Below are positions 1 to 8,494 of a DNA stretch of 35,790 nt, piece by piece (positions within the stretch are counted from its first letter, which is position 1; the number at the start of each line of letters is the position of its first letter). The notes below the pieces were generated by a model. The model ran no database searches and was not told the DNA's origin. It saw nothing but the letters and a program-made list of their open reading frames with translations. Source of the stretch: Nitrospirota bacterium (GTDB lineage: Bacteria > Nitrospirota > Thermodesulfovibrionia > Thermodesulfovibrionales > BMS3Bbin05); NCBI GenBank assembly GCA_020351835.1, contig CP070669.1, positions 2,015,096 to 2,050,885 on the forward strand, in the 5' to 3' direction. A program made the position numbers and the translations under genes.

Positions 1-282
1 AAGTAATTTCCCAAATAATAGCACGAAATTTATCGATATTCAAGGTTTAGTAAAAAATCAGCAAATATTTTATAAAAATACTACTCTGACAATTTAATGT
101 GACCCTATTTATCTGTTATTCTATACACGGAAGGAAGACACCCTTTATAAGGACTACCTGTACAATTTATGCATATTAGCATGCTAGATTTGCATATATA
201 AGACCTCCACCCAAATCGATTAAATTGTCATGATCTTATAAATATTCCATTAAATCAACAATATAAGCTACCATAGAGCGAG
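1..282. other. AT-rich non-coding region with palindromic boxes
   Basis: No gene is seen. A cluster of related palindromic boxes occurs at 168-197: TATGCATA (168-175), TAGCATGCTA (177-186) and TTGCATAT (190-197), centred near -130 of the sigma-54 start site. They could be an activator site or a bendable DNA stretch. Confidence 0.4.
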
Positions 283-297
283 TGGCATGCTAAATGC
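283..297 (+). promoter_or_regulatory. sigma-54 (-24/-12) promoter upstream of activase-like gene
   Basis: TGGCATGCTAAATGC matches the sigma-54 consensus TGGCAYR-N4-TTGC, with GG at 284-285 and GC at 296-297 exactly 10 nt apart; only one T of the TTGC part differs. The inferred start site is near 309, which leaves a leader of about 245 nt before the gene at 554. A half palindrome (TTGTC at 225-229) lies at about -76, where the other sigma-54 promoters of this window carry an operator, but its second half is not conserved. The promoter is a sequence match and not proven. Confidence 0.6.
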
Positions 298-356
298 ATT
301 ATGCGTGATCATGAGACACGAAATACCGAGATCGGTCAAAAAGGAGAATTAATGTT

Positions 357-422
357 ATGAGACCATCCGGCACTAATTATCTTATGCATTTATTTGATCA
401 CAGCACTAAGGGAAGCAGATAG
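357..422 (+). CDS. possible 21-aa leader peptide
   Basis: A short ORF, MRPSGTNYLMHLFDHSTKGSR, lies between the sigma-54 element and the large activase-like gene. An AAGGAG Shine-Dalgarno sequence at 341-346 sits 5 nt before an ATG at 352 that gives only a two-codon ORF (Met-Leu-stop). The 21-codon frame opens at the overlapping ATG at 357. I do not recognise the peptide, and it has no run of one amino acid typical of an attenuator. It could be a regulatory upstream ORF or chance; the unusually good ribosome site is the main support. Confidence 0.3.
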   Translation: MRPSGTNYLMHLFDHSTKGSR

Positions 423-553
423 CGAACCGGTGGATTCAATTAAATAAATAGAGTGCCTTTTTTATAATGATTTTCTGTAATATATGCACAATAAGGACTT
501 ACAGATAGAACAAAGGCGACATTCAGGCCAGACAGGAGGGTAGATCCGCGATC

Positions 554-3500
554 ATGAGAACAGTTCTTGATAAAGTCAATTCCGAGACTCACCCTAAACC
601 AGACAACAAAGCGATGCCGGTATTTATAGATGCGGGGGTCGAAAACATTCGTTTGCATATACATGAGGTTGCAACCACACCGAGCAGCGGTCAAGTAGAT
701 TCATTTTTCAAAGAACATGGTGTCACAGATAGAACCCGTACCGGTAAGGATGAAATACTCATAACCGGCAAGCTTGCCGAGATCGTCCAGGAAAAGACAG
801 GAGGAAAGATACTCCTTCCGGGAGCAGTGCTCTGGGCACGTGCCAAAAAACTTGCTAGAGAACATCAGTGTTCAGTGGGGATCATTGAACTGTCTGCCTC
901 CGGCTACGCCGTAATATGCGTAGATAAAGAAGGCGATCTTCTTAATGACCGGCTTGTTGTAAATCCAAAGTGCGGCGCAGGTTGCGGAATAAATCTGAAG
1001 CGAATACTGGAAAAACTCGACGTAAGGCTCGAAGATGCAGACATCATTCTAAAGGATTATCTCGGCCTTCAGGGAAAGAACAAAAGGGGTGAGGTCACAG
1101 TTAGGGCTGACCGTTGCGGCGTATTCAGCAGCTCAGCCACCATATCAGACAAGAACCAGGGCATCCCTCTGGATCACGCTCTTGCCACAACCATGAAATC
1201 GGAGGTAATGAAGGCTTGTACCCGTATGCTCAAGGTGGAAAAGGTATTTCTGACTGGAGGGGTCTTCAAATGGGAGTACATGAGGGATTGCGCCTGTGAC
1301 TACCTCAAAGGCAAGGGGATGAGTGACATTGAATACATCCACAACATTATGCTGGATGGAATGAAAGACCTTTGGAGGTCAGTAGACGGCAATCTGAACG
1401 AACAGGGCAAGAGGATCTCCAGGGTCAGAAAACTTCATGAGCTCCCGTCCTTTTCCAATCTTAAGAACAGGTATCAGGGATCGGGGATCTATTTGCGGCT
1501 TCCGGAAGAAGAGATACCTGACATAGGAAAGGACATCGAGACAATACCGGTCAATATGGCACTCGATGTAGGCTCTACAATGGCCAAGATAGTTATAGCT
1601 GATACGGACAATAATATTCTCTTTTCCGGATCATACTCTAACCATGGGGATACGGTGCAGACCATTAAGCATATATTCAGGGAGCTGACCGGGAACGGCA
1701 TCGAGGAACTTAATATTCAACATATAGGCATAACCGGCAGCGGACGATATCAGGTTCAGAAGGTCCTGAAAAATATATATCCAAAGCTGGACGAAAGGGT
1801 ATTTGTTCTAGTTGAGAACTACGCACACGCTCATGGGAGCATACAGTATGCGAAAGACCACCTGGCACAACTTGGGGATAACGTTAACAAGGATTTCTAT
1901 GTCCTCGTAGACATCGGTGGAGAGGACACCAAGGTTTCGATCATATCACTTAAGAAAGAAGAGCTTTTCGATAATGTCATGAACATCAAGTGTTCAGCAG
2001 GAACCGGAAGCCTGATGGACACCCTCATGGCGCTGTTCGATATCTCCGACATTAATACCGCATGCAGCTCGGCATATAATTCGCCAAGGGCATATGAGAT
2101 AAACGCTACATGCGCTGTCTTCCTGATGGAGAACGCAAAGAAGATGCAAGCAGGTGGTTACAGTAATGACGAGATCCTGGCCTCATGTAACTATGCGATA
2201 GTCGAGAACATGGCCAGGACCCTCTGGGACCAGATAGAGTTCCCGGAGAATTCGGTCGTGCTGCTGCATGGCCAGACAATGCTCAGCGATCCACTACCTC
2301 TTGCAGTGACACATCGTATCCAGGAGTTCTCGAAGATGCACTGCCTCGTTCCTCCGATGCCGGGTCACAGGGCATGTATAGGCCTTCTAAGATCTATAAA
2401 GGATGACGGAATTATTGATAACCCTTGCAGGCTGAAGGATTTCATAGATGTTGAGTTCGAAAAGAAGATATTTTACTGTCGCGGAGCCGCATGCGGTGAC
2501 AAGAGCAGCTGCTGCGCCCGTACGATGCTTAAGACCACGGTCGGAGACAGCAAAATATCACTATCGCTTGGTGGATGTACGGCAGTTAATGAGATGACAG
2601 ACAGAAAACGCGAGAAGATACCGAACTCCTACCGCGAGATATGGTCTTTGTTCGATTCGAGGCTGCCAAGAAGCAGCAGTAAGGACCGCCTTGTCATTCC
2701 AAGGAGCTTTTCGGTCTCGGAGCAGTCCTTCCTGTTCGCGTCCATATTCAAAGAACTGGGACTGCCGGTGCATGTGGACAATGTCACGGAAGAGGATGTG
2801 CTTACAGGACAACCGCAGTTTGATATAGACATATGCGCTCCGCTTATTGGGTCTACGGGACAGTTCCAGAGGCTCGCTAATGAAGACCATGGGATAATAC
2901 TTGTAGCACAGATAGACCTCCTTCCCACAAATATGAAGAGCCTTGGGAAGACCTGTACCGTCAACCAGGGCGGACCGTTAATAGCAACGCATTATGCAAA
3001 GATAAAGCACCCTGAAGCCAGGTTCATGGACTTCTCCGTTAACATGGAGACAATGGATCCGGTACTGATAGGCAGCCAGCTCCATATGCAGCTCGGGAAG
3101 TTGTTCACGCACTATAACATCACACCAAGCAGGGAAGAACTGGTCAACGCAGTCAGAAAGGCTATTAAGGCAAACCTTGAGCTACGTAAAGAGATAGGAG
3201 AAATGGCCGCTGAATTCATAGAATACGCCATTGAGAACAGGCTGAACGTCTCGATAGTATGCGCAAGGGAATATATACTTAACCCGGGGATATACGATAG
3301 TCACGTCGGACGTCTGCTCAAGGATAAAGGTGTAATTGCCCTTCCATCGTATGCATTTGATATAGAGCTTGACGATGACTTCTCCCACATTTACTGGAGA
3401 AATCCCCACGCGATAATATCCCTGGTTAGTGGGGTAGCGGGGAAAAAACTGCATAGAGCGTTAAATAACGAGCGTCTAAGGGATGCCGTCTTAAAACTGG

Positions 3501-5149
3501 AAAATGGCGGATCAGGATCGCTGATGTCTACGGTACAGGTGTCTACTTTCAGGTGCGGCCCAGACACTGTCACGATGCCTACCATCAATGAGATAACGAA
3601 GTCCATACCCACACTATTTATTCAGAGCGACGCCATGATAAAGGAGCTTGCTCATCTGGAGAACAGGGTCAATACCCACCTCAACCAGCTGACGAAGAGG
3701 CTCAACGAGGGTATGGAGAGGCATGACTTCGACATTAAGGTCATTAATGATCTCGGCCTCGAGGACCTGGATATCGAGAAGGACGTGTTATACCTGCCTA
3801 CTCTGCATGACAACAGGACGGTCGCCGCGGGGATGAGGGCTTCCGGGATAACTGTCATCGATAATTACGATGACAAAACTTACGACATAGAGGCCCTGAT
3901 AAGGCTCGGCAGAAAATACTGCGGGGATGCGGTATGCGCTCCAATGGCCGGCGTGTTCGCTGACATTATCCTTGCCTTAGAGGATTTTGAGCGCAGGAAG
4001 GAAGCGGGAGACCCACTCGTAAATGGCAAAAAGAGGGTTGTAGTATTCGACAACAAGGGTTCCGGACCCTGCAGGCAGGGACAGTACTATGAGCAACACA
4101 AGTTGATCTGCCATAAGATGTACGGCAATAACGGAAAAGGCCAACAGCTTAAGCTCCTCATCAGCAGAGAATCAAAAGGCTTCAACATCGGGCTTGACGA
4201 ATGGGCACTGATACAGTGCTACCATGGATTTATCCTCCAGGGGCTCCTGCATCAGATTCTCATGAAAGGGGCCAATTGCAGGGACAGTGAGGAGTACAGT
4301 AAGTTCTACGATGATTACCTTAGAATGAAGCAGGACGTGATCACCGCTCTGGAGAGCTCTCGACCGCATCCCACGAAGCTCAGAATAGCGAAGTTGAGCT
4401 CAAAGCTGGGCCTGGGCGCTTTGGCTAAGTACTGGGCCTATGGCCTGTACAACAATAATGGAATAAGAAAGATACTGAGCGATTTTTCATCCCGATGGAA
4501 CCGCAATGGCAAGAAGAAAATAAGCATATTTGTAGAGGGCGAAGCCTACATGCGCGTGGCACAGATAGAGGATGTTTTCAACAATATAGTGGACTCCATC
4601 GGCTTCGGCTCGTTCGAGATGAACTACTCACCCCTCTGGCTGTACCTGGAGCTTATCTCAGAATTTGCGATACTTGACACGGAAGAGGCAATAGACAGGA
4701 TGAGATGGAAGGACCCCTACGACCCTGGCATAAAGAAAGGTATAAGGACCATAAGAACCATGAAAAGGCTGATCAAGTACTTCAGGAAGATAATGGTCAA
4801 ACCTCTTTACAAAGCCGCCGGCATAAAAGTACCCGATCCTGTAACTGAAGTACTTAATAATGCCAGAAAGTTGATCCCCAGCATAAAACCCCGCGGAGAG
4901 CTTTCGGCATATGTTGGCGAGGCCATACATAAAGTAGATCATGATGTTGATCTTTTTCTTAATATCGCACCGGAAGGATGCCTGGTCAGTTGCATGGGTG
5001 AAGCTATGGGACTGCCGATCAAGGATCTCACTAAGACTAACTCTCAGATCCAGGGACTCTTCTCACTTAACGGCGAAGTTAATGAGGACTCCCTGAGGCT
5101 CGCCCTCCTTAAGACCCTCGGCCCTGAGAAATATTACTCGTCTGTCTGA
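554..5149 (+). CDS. 2-hydroxyacyl-CoA dehydratase activator-like protein (BadF/HgdC family, tandem activase domains)
   Basis: Large cytoplasmic protein of 1531 aa. Residues about 20-270 and 335-615 are two ASKHA-fold activase modules of the BadF/BadG/BcrA/HgdC type, which in known enzymes drive ATP-dependent one-electron activation of 2-hydroxyacyl-CoA dehydratases or benzoyl-CoA reductases. The second module has the phosphate loop DVGSTMAK (from D338) and both cysteines that ligate the shared [4Fe-4S] cluster in HgdC homodimers: C480 in KCSAGTG and C520 in CAVFLMEN. The first module keeps a matching pair, C140 (KCGAGCG) and C188 (RCGVF), but its nucleotide loop (FIDAG) is weak. A Cys-rich stretch (CRGAACGDKSSCC, near 645) and a long region resembling the DUF2229 and dehydratase-like parts of fused activases follow. 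An AGGAGG ribosome site lies 14 nt before the ATG, a long gap, but no other in-frame start exists. No dehydratase partner is encoded nearby, so the substrate is unknown. Confidence 0.8.
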   Translation: MRTVLDKVNSETHPKPDNKAMPVFIDAGVENIRLHIHEVATTPSSGQVDSFFKEHGVTDRTRTGKDEILITGKLAEIVQEKTGGKILLPGAVLWARAKKLAREHQCSVGIIELSASGYAVICVDKEGDLLNDRLVVNPKCGAGCGINLKRILEKLDVRLEDADIILKDYLGLQGKNKRGEVTVRADRCGVFSSSATISDKNQGIPLDHALATTMKSEVMKACTRMLKVEKVFLTGGVFKWEYMRDCACDYLKGKGMSDIEYIHNIMLDGMKDLWRSVDGNLNEQGKRISRVRKLHELPSFSNLKNRYQGSGIYLRLPEEEIPDIGKDIETIPVNMALDVGSTMAKIVIADTDNNILFSGSYSNHGDTVQTIKHIFRELTGNGIEELNIQHIGITGSGRYQVQKVLKNIYPKLDERVFVLVENYAHAHGSIQYAKDHLAQLGDNVNKDFYVLVDIGGEDTKVSIISLKKEELFDNVMNIKCSAGTGSLMDTLMALFDISDINTACSSAYNSPRAYEINATCAVFLMENAKKMQAGGYSNDEILASCNYAIVENMARTLWDQIEFPENSVVLLHGQTMLSDPLPLAVTHRIQEFSKMHCLVPPMPGHRACIGLLRSIKDDGIIDNPCRLKDFIDVEFEKKIFYCRGAACGDKSSCCARTMLKTTVGDSKISLSLGGCTAVNEMTDRKREKIPNSYREIWSLFDSRLPRSSSKDRLVIPRSFSVSEQSFLFASIFKELGLPVHVDNVTEEDVLTGQPQFDIDICAPLIGSTGQFQRLANEDHGIILVAQIDLLPTNMKSLGKTCTVNQGGPLIATHYAKIKHPEARFMDFSVNMETMDPVLIGSQLHMQLGKLFTHYNITPSREELVNAVRKAIKANLELRKEIGEMAAEFIEYAIENRLNVSIVCAREYILNPGIYDSHVGRLLKDKGVIALPSYAFDIELDDDFSHIYWRNPHAIISLVSGVAGKKLHRALNNERLRDAVLKLENGGSGSLMSTVQVSTFRCGPDTVTMPTINEITKSIPTLFIQSDAMIKELAHLENRVNTHLNQLTKRLNEGMERHDFDIKVINDLGLEDLDIEKDVLYLPTLHDNRTVAAGMRASGITVIDNYDDKTYDIEALIRLGRKYCGDAVCAPMAGVFADIILALEDFERRKEAGDPLVNGKKRVVVFDNKGSGPCRQGQYYEQHKLICHKMYGNNGKGQQLKLLISRESKGFNIGLDEWALIQCYHGFILQGLLHQILMKGANCRDSEEYSKFYDDYLRMKQDVITALESSRPHPTKLRIAKLSSKLGLGALAKYWAYGLYNNNGIRKILSDFSSRWNRNGKKKISIFVEGEAYMRVAQIEDVFNNIVDSIGFGSFEMNYSPLWLYLELISEFAILDTEEAIDRMRWKDPYDPGIKKGIRTIRTMKRLIKYFRKIMVKPLYKAAGIKVPDPVTEVLNNARKLIPSIKPRGELSAYVGEAIHKVDHDVDLFLNIAPEGCLVSCMGEAMGLPIKDLTKTNSQIQGLFSLNGEVNEDSLRLALLKTLGPEKYYSSV

Positions 5150-5215
5150 CAATAACATCATTACAAAACACTTGGTATCGCATCAGAGCTGCTCCTGGCG
5201 CATGATAGAGCACTG

Positions 5216-5938
5216 TTATTTCCCGATCCCGGTCCACCAGTTCAGCCATTTTGCGTGATCCTCGCCGAAGTTAAGGCTTGTTATGGTCCTTAGAGCCTCT
5301 GCCGCTTCGCTGCAGCATGGTGTCTTCAAGGCCTGGATCAGGGGCTCAACAGCATGAGAAGAGCGCATCATCCCCAGTGCCCTTGCTGCATTTATCTGCA
5401 AGCTAACTTGATCGCTAGAAAGGGCATCGATGAGAGATGGCTCGGCACGCGGATCACTGATCATTCCGAGTGCCCATGCAGCACTGGAAGACAGATCTCC
5501 TTCTTTTTTATCCAATATCTCGATAAGAGGAGCCACAGCTTCCGGATCACCTATCTCGCCAAGTGCCTCAATTGCATAGGCCCGTACGAACGCATCGTCA
5601 GTATAGATCATAATAAGAAGATGCTCTATAGCAGATGCCTCCTTTATCTTTCCGAGGGCCTCAGCTGCGTAAGCACGCACATAATTATTATCATCTTTCA
5701 ATGACCTGATAAGCGGGTCTACGATCACGGGATCCGCTATTTCACTTAGTCTTCTTACCGCATCGGCACGTACGAAAGGATCATTGTCCTTGAGCTGAAA
5801 AAGTAACAGATCAGTTTCGGTCATTACTATATCAGCATTACGAGTATTATTAGTGGAAGGTGACGGACTGGAAGCAAACGACTTAAATGACATAAATATC
5901 AAAATAAAGGCTAAGCTAAGCAGTGATACATTCTTCAT
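5216..5938 (-). CDS. exported HEAT-repeat protein
   Basis: 240 aa. An N-terminal signal peptide (Lys-containing start, hydrophobic core LSLAFILIFMSF, Ser/Ala-rich cleavage region near residue 22) is followed by about five PBS-lyase type HEAT repeats. Each carries the pattern D-x-x-VRA-x-A-x-x-LG-x-I, for example DPFVRADAVRRL, NNYVRAYAAEALG and DAFVRAYAIEALG. Such repeats form a curved helical scaffold for protein-protein contacts; no catalytic motif is visible. A GAAGGAG ribosome site precedes the ATG. The gene converges with the activase-like gene upstream and is separated from the rhodanese gene by a terminator, so it is probably its own unit. The partner is unknown; a periplasmic scaffold role is inferred. 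Confidence 0.85.
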   Translation of the reverse strand: MKNVSLLSLAFILIFMSFKSFASSPSPSTNNTRNADIVMTETDLLLFQLKDNDPFVRADAVRRLSEIADPVIVDPLIRSLKDDNNYVRAYAAEALGKIKEASAIEHLLIMIYTDDAFVRAYAIEALGEIGDPEAVAPLIEILDKKEGDLSSSAAWALGMISDPRAEPSLIDALSSDQVSLQINAARALGMMRSSHAVEPLIQALKTPCCSEAAEALRTITSLNFGEDHAKWLNWWTGIGK

Positions 5939-6007
5939 TAAGAATTTCTCCTTCTCGGCATAATTATTATGTTACTTTGCCGATCTGTATTCTGCCTCGC
6001 CGCCTAT

Positions 6008-6036
6008 ATTATATCTTATTTAATGTATACCATGAA
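6008..6036 (-). promoter_or_regulatory. possible sigma-70 promoter of HEAT-repeat gene
   Basis: On the minus strand a perfect -10 hexamer TATAAT (6013-6008) is preceded after 17 nt by a poor -35 (TTCATG, 6036-6031). It lies about 70 nt before the ATG at 5938. No -24/-12 element was seen here, in contrast to the sulfur genes. Confidence 0.35.
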
Positions 6037-6078
6037 TATGCGCTTCATTTCAAGCACTGGTACAGGCAGTGTTCATGC

Positions 6079-6112
6079 AAAAAAAAACGACCCTGATAAA
6101 CAGGGTCGTTTT
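6079..6112 (-). terminator. rho-independent terminator after rhodanese gene
   Basis: A perfect 12-bp stem (6084-6095 pairing with 6101-6112, core ACGACCCTG) with a 5-nt loop is followed on the minus strand by a run of nine U residues (the A run at 6079-6087). It lies about 50 nt past the stop codon of the minus-strand rhodanese gene. The A/T flanks make it potentially bidirectional, but the long U run favours the minus strand. Confidence 0.9.
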
Positions 6113-6164
6113 ACCCGGGCAATATTTGAGACAGGGAGAGAGGGCTTAAGCCCTCTGAATTTCT

Positions 6165-7196
6165 TTACTTCTTTTTAGCTAAAGCTTCTTCAAGCTTCTT
6201 TACTTTTTTCTCAAGATCTGTAATAGATTTGTTGGTCTTGGCAAAATTATACCACTGTTCCCCGTTAGGTGCTTCAACAGGATAGTCGGCATAATGTGAT
6301 CCCCAGACCCTCCATGACTCATCCCAGTTAGCGGCGTTCTTGAACCCCATAAGACGAAGCTCAAGGTACGTAAGGGTAGAGCGCGTTCCTGTCTGGCAAT
6401 ATCCTATCGTCCTCTTGTTCCTGTCCAGCTTACCGAACTTTGCCTCAAGAACATCAGGAGAAAGATATCCGGTAGGATTATTCTTCTTAGTCTTCGGATC
6501 TGCCTGCTGTACCACTGTATCCTTATGAGATACGTTCATCGTAACGTTAGGTATATGACCACATCTCACGGCCCTGCAATCCTTGCCGTCAAATTCCTTA
6601 TCTGTTCTTGAGTCTATGAGCTGAACACCTTTTTTCTTGTTGGTTGCGATCTGCAATATCTCTGCAGTCGATGCGTAAGCATCGTTATTCATCTTCTTCG
6701 CTACGAACTTCGAAGGTGCCTTCTTTGACGGCTTCTTGTCCAAGCGATTACCTGCCTTTCTCCACGCATCTACACCTCCGTTAAGCAAATGTACCTTATC
6801 GTGTCCGAGGTATTCCATTACCCAGAACCCTACCGTAGCATCGGGCAGGTCCTTGAAATCACCATGGTAAAATACGACATGGGTATCATTGCCTATACCT
6901 ACCTTGCTTAACATCTTCTCGTATTTCCCCGTATCACGGTAAACACGAGCTGTCGCATCCCTGAAGACCTTCTTGCATCTGTCCCCAAGACTTATTGCGC
7001 CGGGGATGTGCCCCTCAGCATATTTCTTGAGTTCCCTGCAGTCAACCACGACCCAGTCAGACTTCGAGATGTTCTTCGCTACCGTTTCGGCATCAACAAG
7101 CAGGTCCGGGTTTGCAAACTGAGCTGCCGATGAAAGGCCAGCTGCAGACAGCAAGAACATGCTTACAGCCAAGATAATTAGAAACTTACGCGCCAT
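6165..7196 (-). CDS. exported tandem-domain rhodanese-like sulfurtransferase
   Basis: 343 aa. A signal peptide (MARKFLIILAVSMFLLSAAG, likely cleavage after SSAA near residue 25) predicts export. Two rhodanese domains follow. In the N-terminal one (about 30-155) the active-site loop reads FYHGDFKDLPDA and lacks cysteine; in the C-terminal one (about 175-310) the loop is YCQTGTRS with the catalytic Cys that carries persulfide. This active-C/inactive-N layout is usual for thiosulfate:cyanide sulfurtransferases and mercaptopyruvate sulfurtransferases. The last 25 residues (ITDLEKKVKKLEEALAKKK) form a short charged coiled coil, which is not typical and could mediate oligomerisation. A GAGGAGG ribosome site precedes the ATG. 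The gene has its own sigma-54 promoter with two palindromic operators, which ties it to the yedE, tusA and yeiH units. It probably moves sulfane sulfur in the periplasm. Confidence 0.88.
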   Translation of the reverse strand: MARKFLIILAVSMFLLSAAGLSSAAQFANPDLLVDAETVAKNISKSDWVVVDCRELKKYAEGHIPGAISLGDRCKKVFRDATARVYRDTGKYEKMLSKVGIGNDTHVVFYHGDFKDLPDATVGFWVMEYLGHDKVHLLNGGVDAWRKAGNRLDKKPSKKAPSKFVAKKMNNDAYASTAEILQIATNKKKGVQLIDSRTDKEFDGKDCRAVRCGHIPNVTMNVSHKDTVVQQADPKTKKNNPTGYLSPDVLEAKFGKLDRNKRTIGYCQTGTRSTLTYLELRLMGFKNAANWDESWRVWGSHYADYPVEAPNGEQWYNFAKTNKSITDLEKKVKKLEEALAKKK

Positions 7197-7269
7197 CGTT
7201 ACCTCCTCTTTGTTTTTTTAGGGTTAATAAAGCGCCTTGTTACTTCCCTCATATTTACCAGAGAATAGA

Positions 7270-7284
7270 GCAAGTTGTGTGCCA
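7270..7284 (-). promoter_or_regulatory. sigma-54 (-24/-12) promoter of rhodanese gene
   Basis: Read on the minus strand, TGGCACACAACTTGC (7284 to 7270) is a perfect match to TGGCAYR-N4-TTGC with 10 nt between GG and GC. The expected start site is near 7258, about 62 nt before the ATG. Two copies of the TTGTCC-N6-GGACAA palindrome lie upstream at about -74 and -106. Confidence 0.85.
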
Positions 7285-7302
7285 GAAAAAAATCCAATAA
7301 TA

Positions 7303-8490
7303 TCAACTATCTAATTCAGCAATTGTCCTGTTTGGAACAATCCCTCGTAAGCCTTTGTCCTTCTGGGGACAAAGACTCCTCTCATCTCCGTCGGGGCCGG
7401 TACGACCCGTCCCTGAACGAATATATTCATACAGAACTGCCGGTATCATCCGGGGGTTAAAAAAGATGTTCGTCATCATATAGCACTCATTAGTACAGTA
7501 ACAGGTCCCCTTTGAAACCTCTCTGATCGAATCGGACGCTGATATCGATGATAAAAGGTCTTTCATGTCATAACTGTGCTCACGTATGTTCCCTAGTTTA
7601 TTCCGGAGCGACTCGCATGGATAAACATCTCCGTTCTCAGTAAGCACTATGTTCAGTCTTCCCGCATAACATCTCATAACCCTTTTCTTCTCGACCATCG
7701 TTCTATAGATAGCCCTGCTCTGCAATCTATCCTGGGCAGATTTTAGCCCTGCACCAAGGAACCTGTAATTGCCGGTATTTTCCCATGTACTCCCGGGAAC
7801 AGTACCATTTGTCACCCTGTAATACATCTCTATCTCATCACTGCTCAGGCCGTTAGACCCCGAACTATTCCTCAGCACCGATACAGTGTGCGTACCTACC
7901 CCATCAAGCTTGCTAACTATTCTCTTTGTTGCTTCCATATAGTCTTTGTTATCGGGACAGAACACCGTATTAATACCAAGCTCGAAGTTCGGATACCGGT
8001 CAATATATTTAGAAAGTGCTTTATAGGTATTAAGCACCTTATTAAAAGCCCCTTTAACGCCTCTTAACTGATCATGGATACTTTCAGGTCCGTCCAGCGA
8101 CAGTTTCACTACAACCGTACTTTTCCTGCACGTCCTGAGTATCTCCTCTACCTGGTCCCTAATAGTATTTATAAGCAATCCGTTCGTAGATAAAAGAATT
8201 ATGGAAGGTTTATTGTTACGGTAAAAGACCCCTGCTAAGTCATGGATATCCTGCCTAAGGAAAACTTCACCGCCTGAGAAAGCCAGCCACATTAAGTTCC
8301 CCATTGATCTGGACACCTTCTCTATCTCTTGGAGCGACAGTTCTTCATAAACCTGCTGTCTCTTTATGTTCGATCCATAAAAACAGAAACTGCACCGGGC
8401 ATTGCATCTCGATGTCACAAAACAAGTAAGATGGACAGGACTCCTTTTCCAGAAAACAGAGCTTAAATGTCTGAACGGTGAATATGACAT
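7303..8490 (-). CDS. radical SAM protein with C-terminal SPASM-like Cys region
   Basis: About 395 aa from the ATG at 8490, three nt after the stop of the upstream GT2 gene; a longer reading from 8574 would overlap that gene by 80 nt and has no support. The radical SAM motif is CNARCSFC (C29, C33, C36), followed by the glycine-rich FSGGEVF SAM motif. The C-terminal part holds several cysteines (CYAG, YPCESLRNKLGN, CYCTNEC), the pattern of SPASM or twitch auxiliary [4Fe-4S] sites in enzymes modifying peptides, alcohols or sugars. It is the last gene of the yedE operon and follows a glycosyltransferase and a B12-radical SAM enzyme. A role in glycan or lipid modification is inferred; the substrate is unknown. 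Its 3' end holds the operators of the next gene. Confidence 0.85.
   Translation of the reverse strand: MSYSPFRHLSSVFWKRSPVHLTCFVTSRCNARCSFCFYGSNIKRQQVYEELSLQEIEKVSRSMGNLMWLAFSGGEVFLRQDIHDLAGVFYRNNKPSIILLSTNGLLINTIRDQVEEILRTCRKSTVVVKLSLDGPESIHDQLRGVKGAFNKVLNTYKALSKYIDRYPNFELGINTVFCPDNKDYMEATKRIVSKLDGVGTHTVSVLRNSSGSNGLSSDEIEMYYRVTNGTVPGSTWENTGNYRFLGAGLKSAQDRLQSRAIYRTMVEKKRVMRCYAGRLNIVLTENGDVYPCESLRNKLGNIREHSYDMKDLLSSISASDSIREVSKGTCYCTNECYMMTNIFFNPRMIPAVLYEYIRSGTGRTGPDGDERSLCPQKDKGLRGIVPNRTIAELDS
7323..7372 (-). promoter_or_regulatory. paired palindromic operator (UAS) for rhodanese promoter
   Basis: Two 18-bp sites with centres 32 bp apart. 7323-7340 is TTGTCC-TGTTTG-GAACAA (one mismatch between arms). 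7355-7372 is TTGTCC-TTCTGG-GGACAA (perfect, extendable to 8-bp arms at 7353-7374). Both sit inside the 3' end of the neighbouring radical SAM coding sequence, at about -74 and -106 from the sigma-54 start site. The same motif occurs at three other promoters in the window. It is presumably bound by the NtrC-type regulator at 21354-22712. Confidence 0.75.
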
Positions 8491-8494
8491 GGCA

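Noticed and set aside
5150-5215. Possible terminator between the activase-like and HEAT-repeat genes
   Set aside because: AATAAC and GTTATT could pair but across about 50 nt, with no compact stem or U run.
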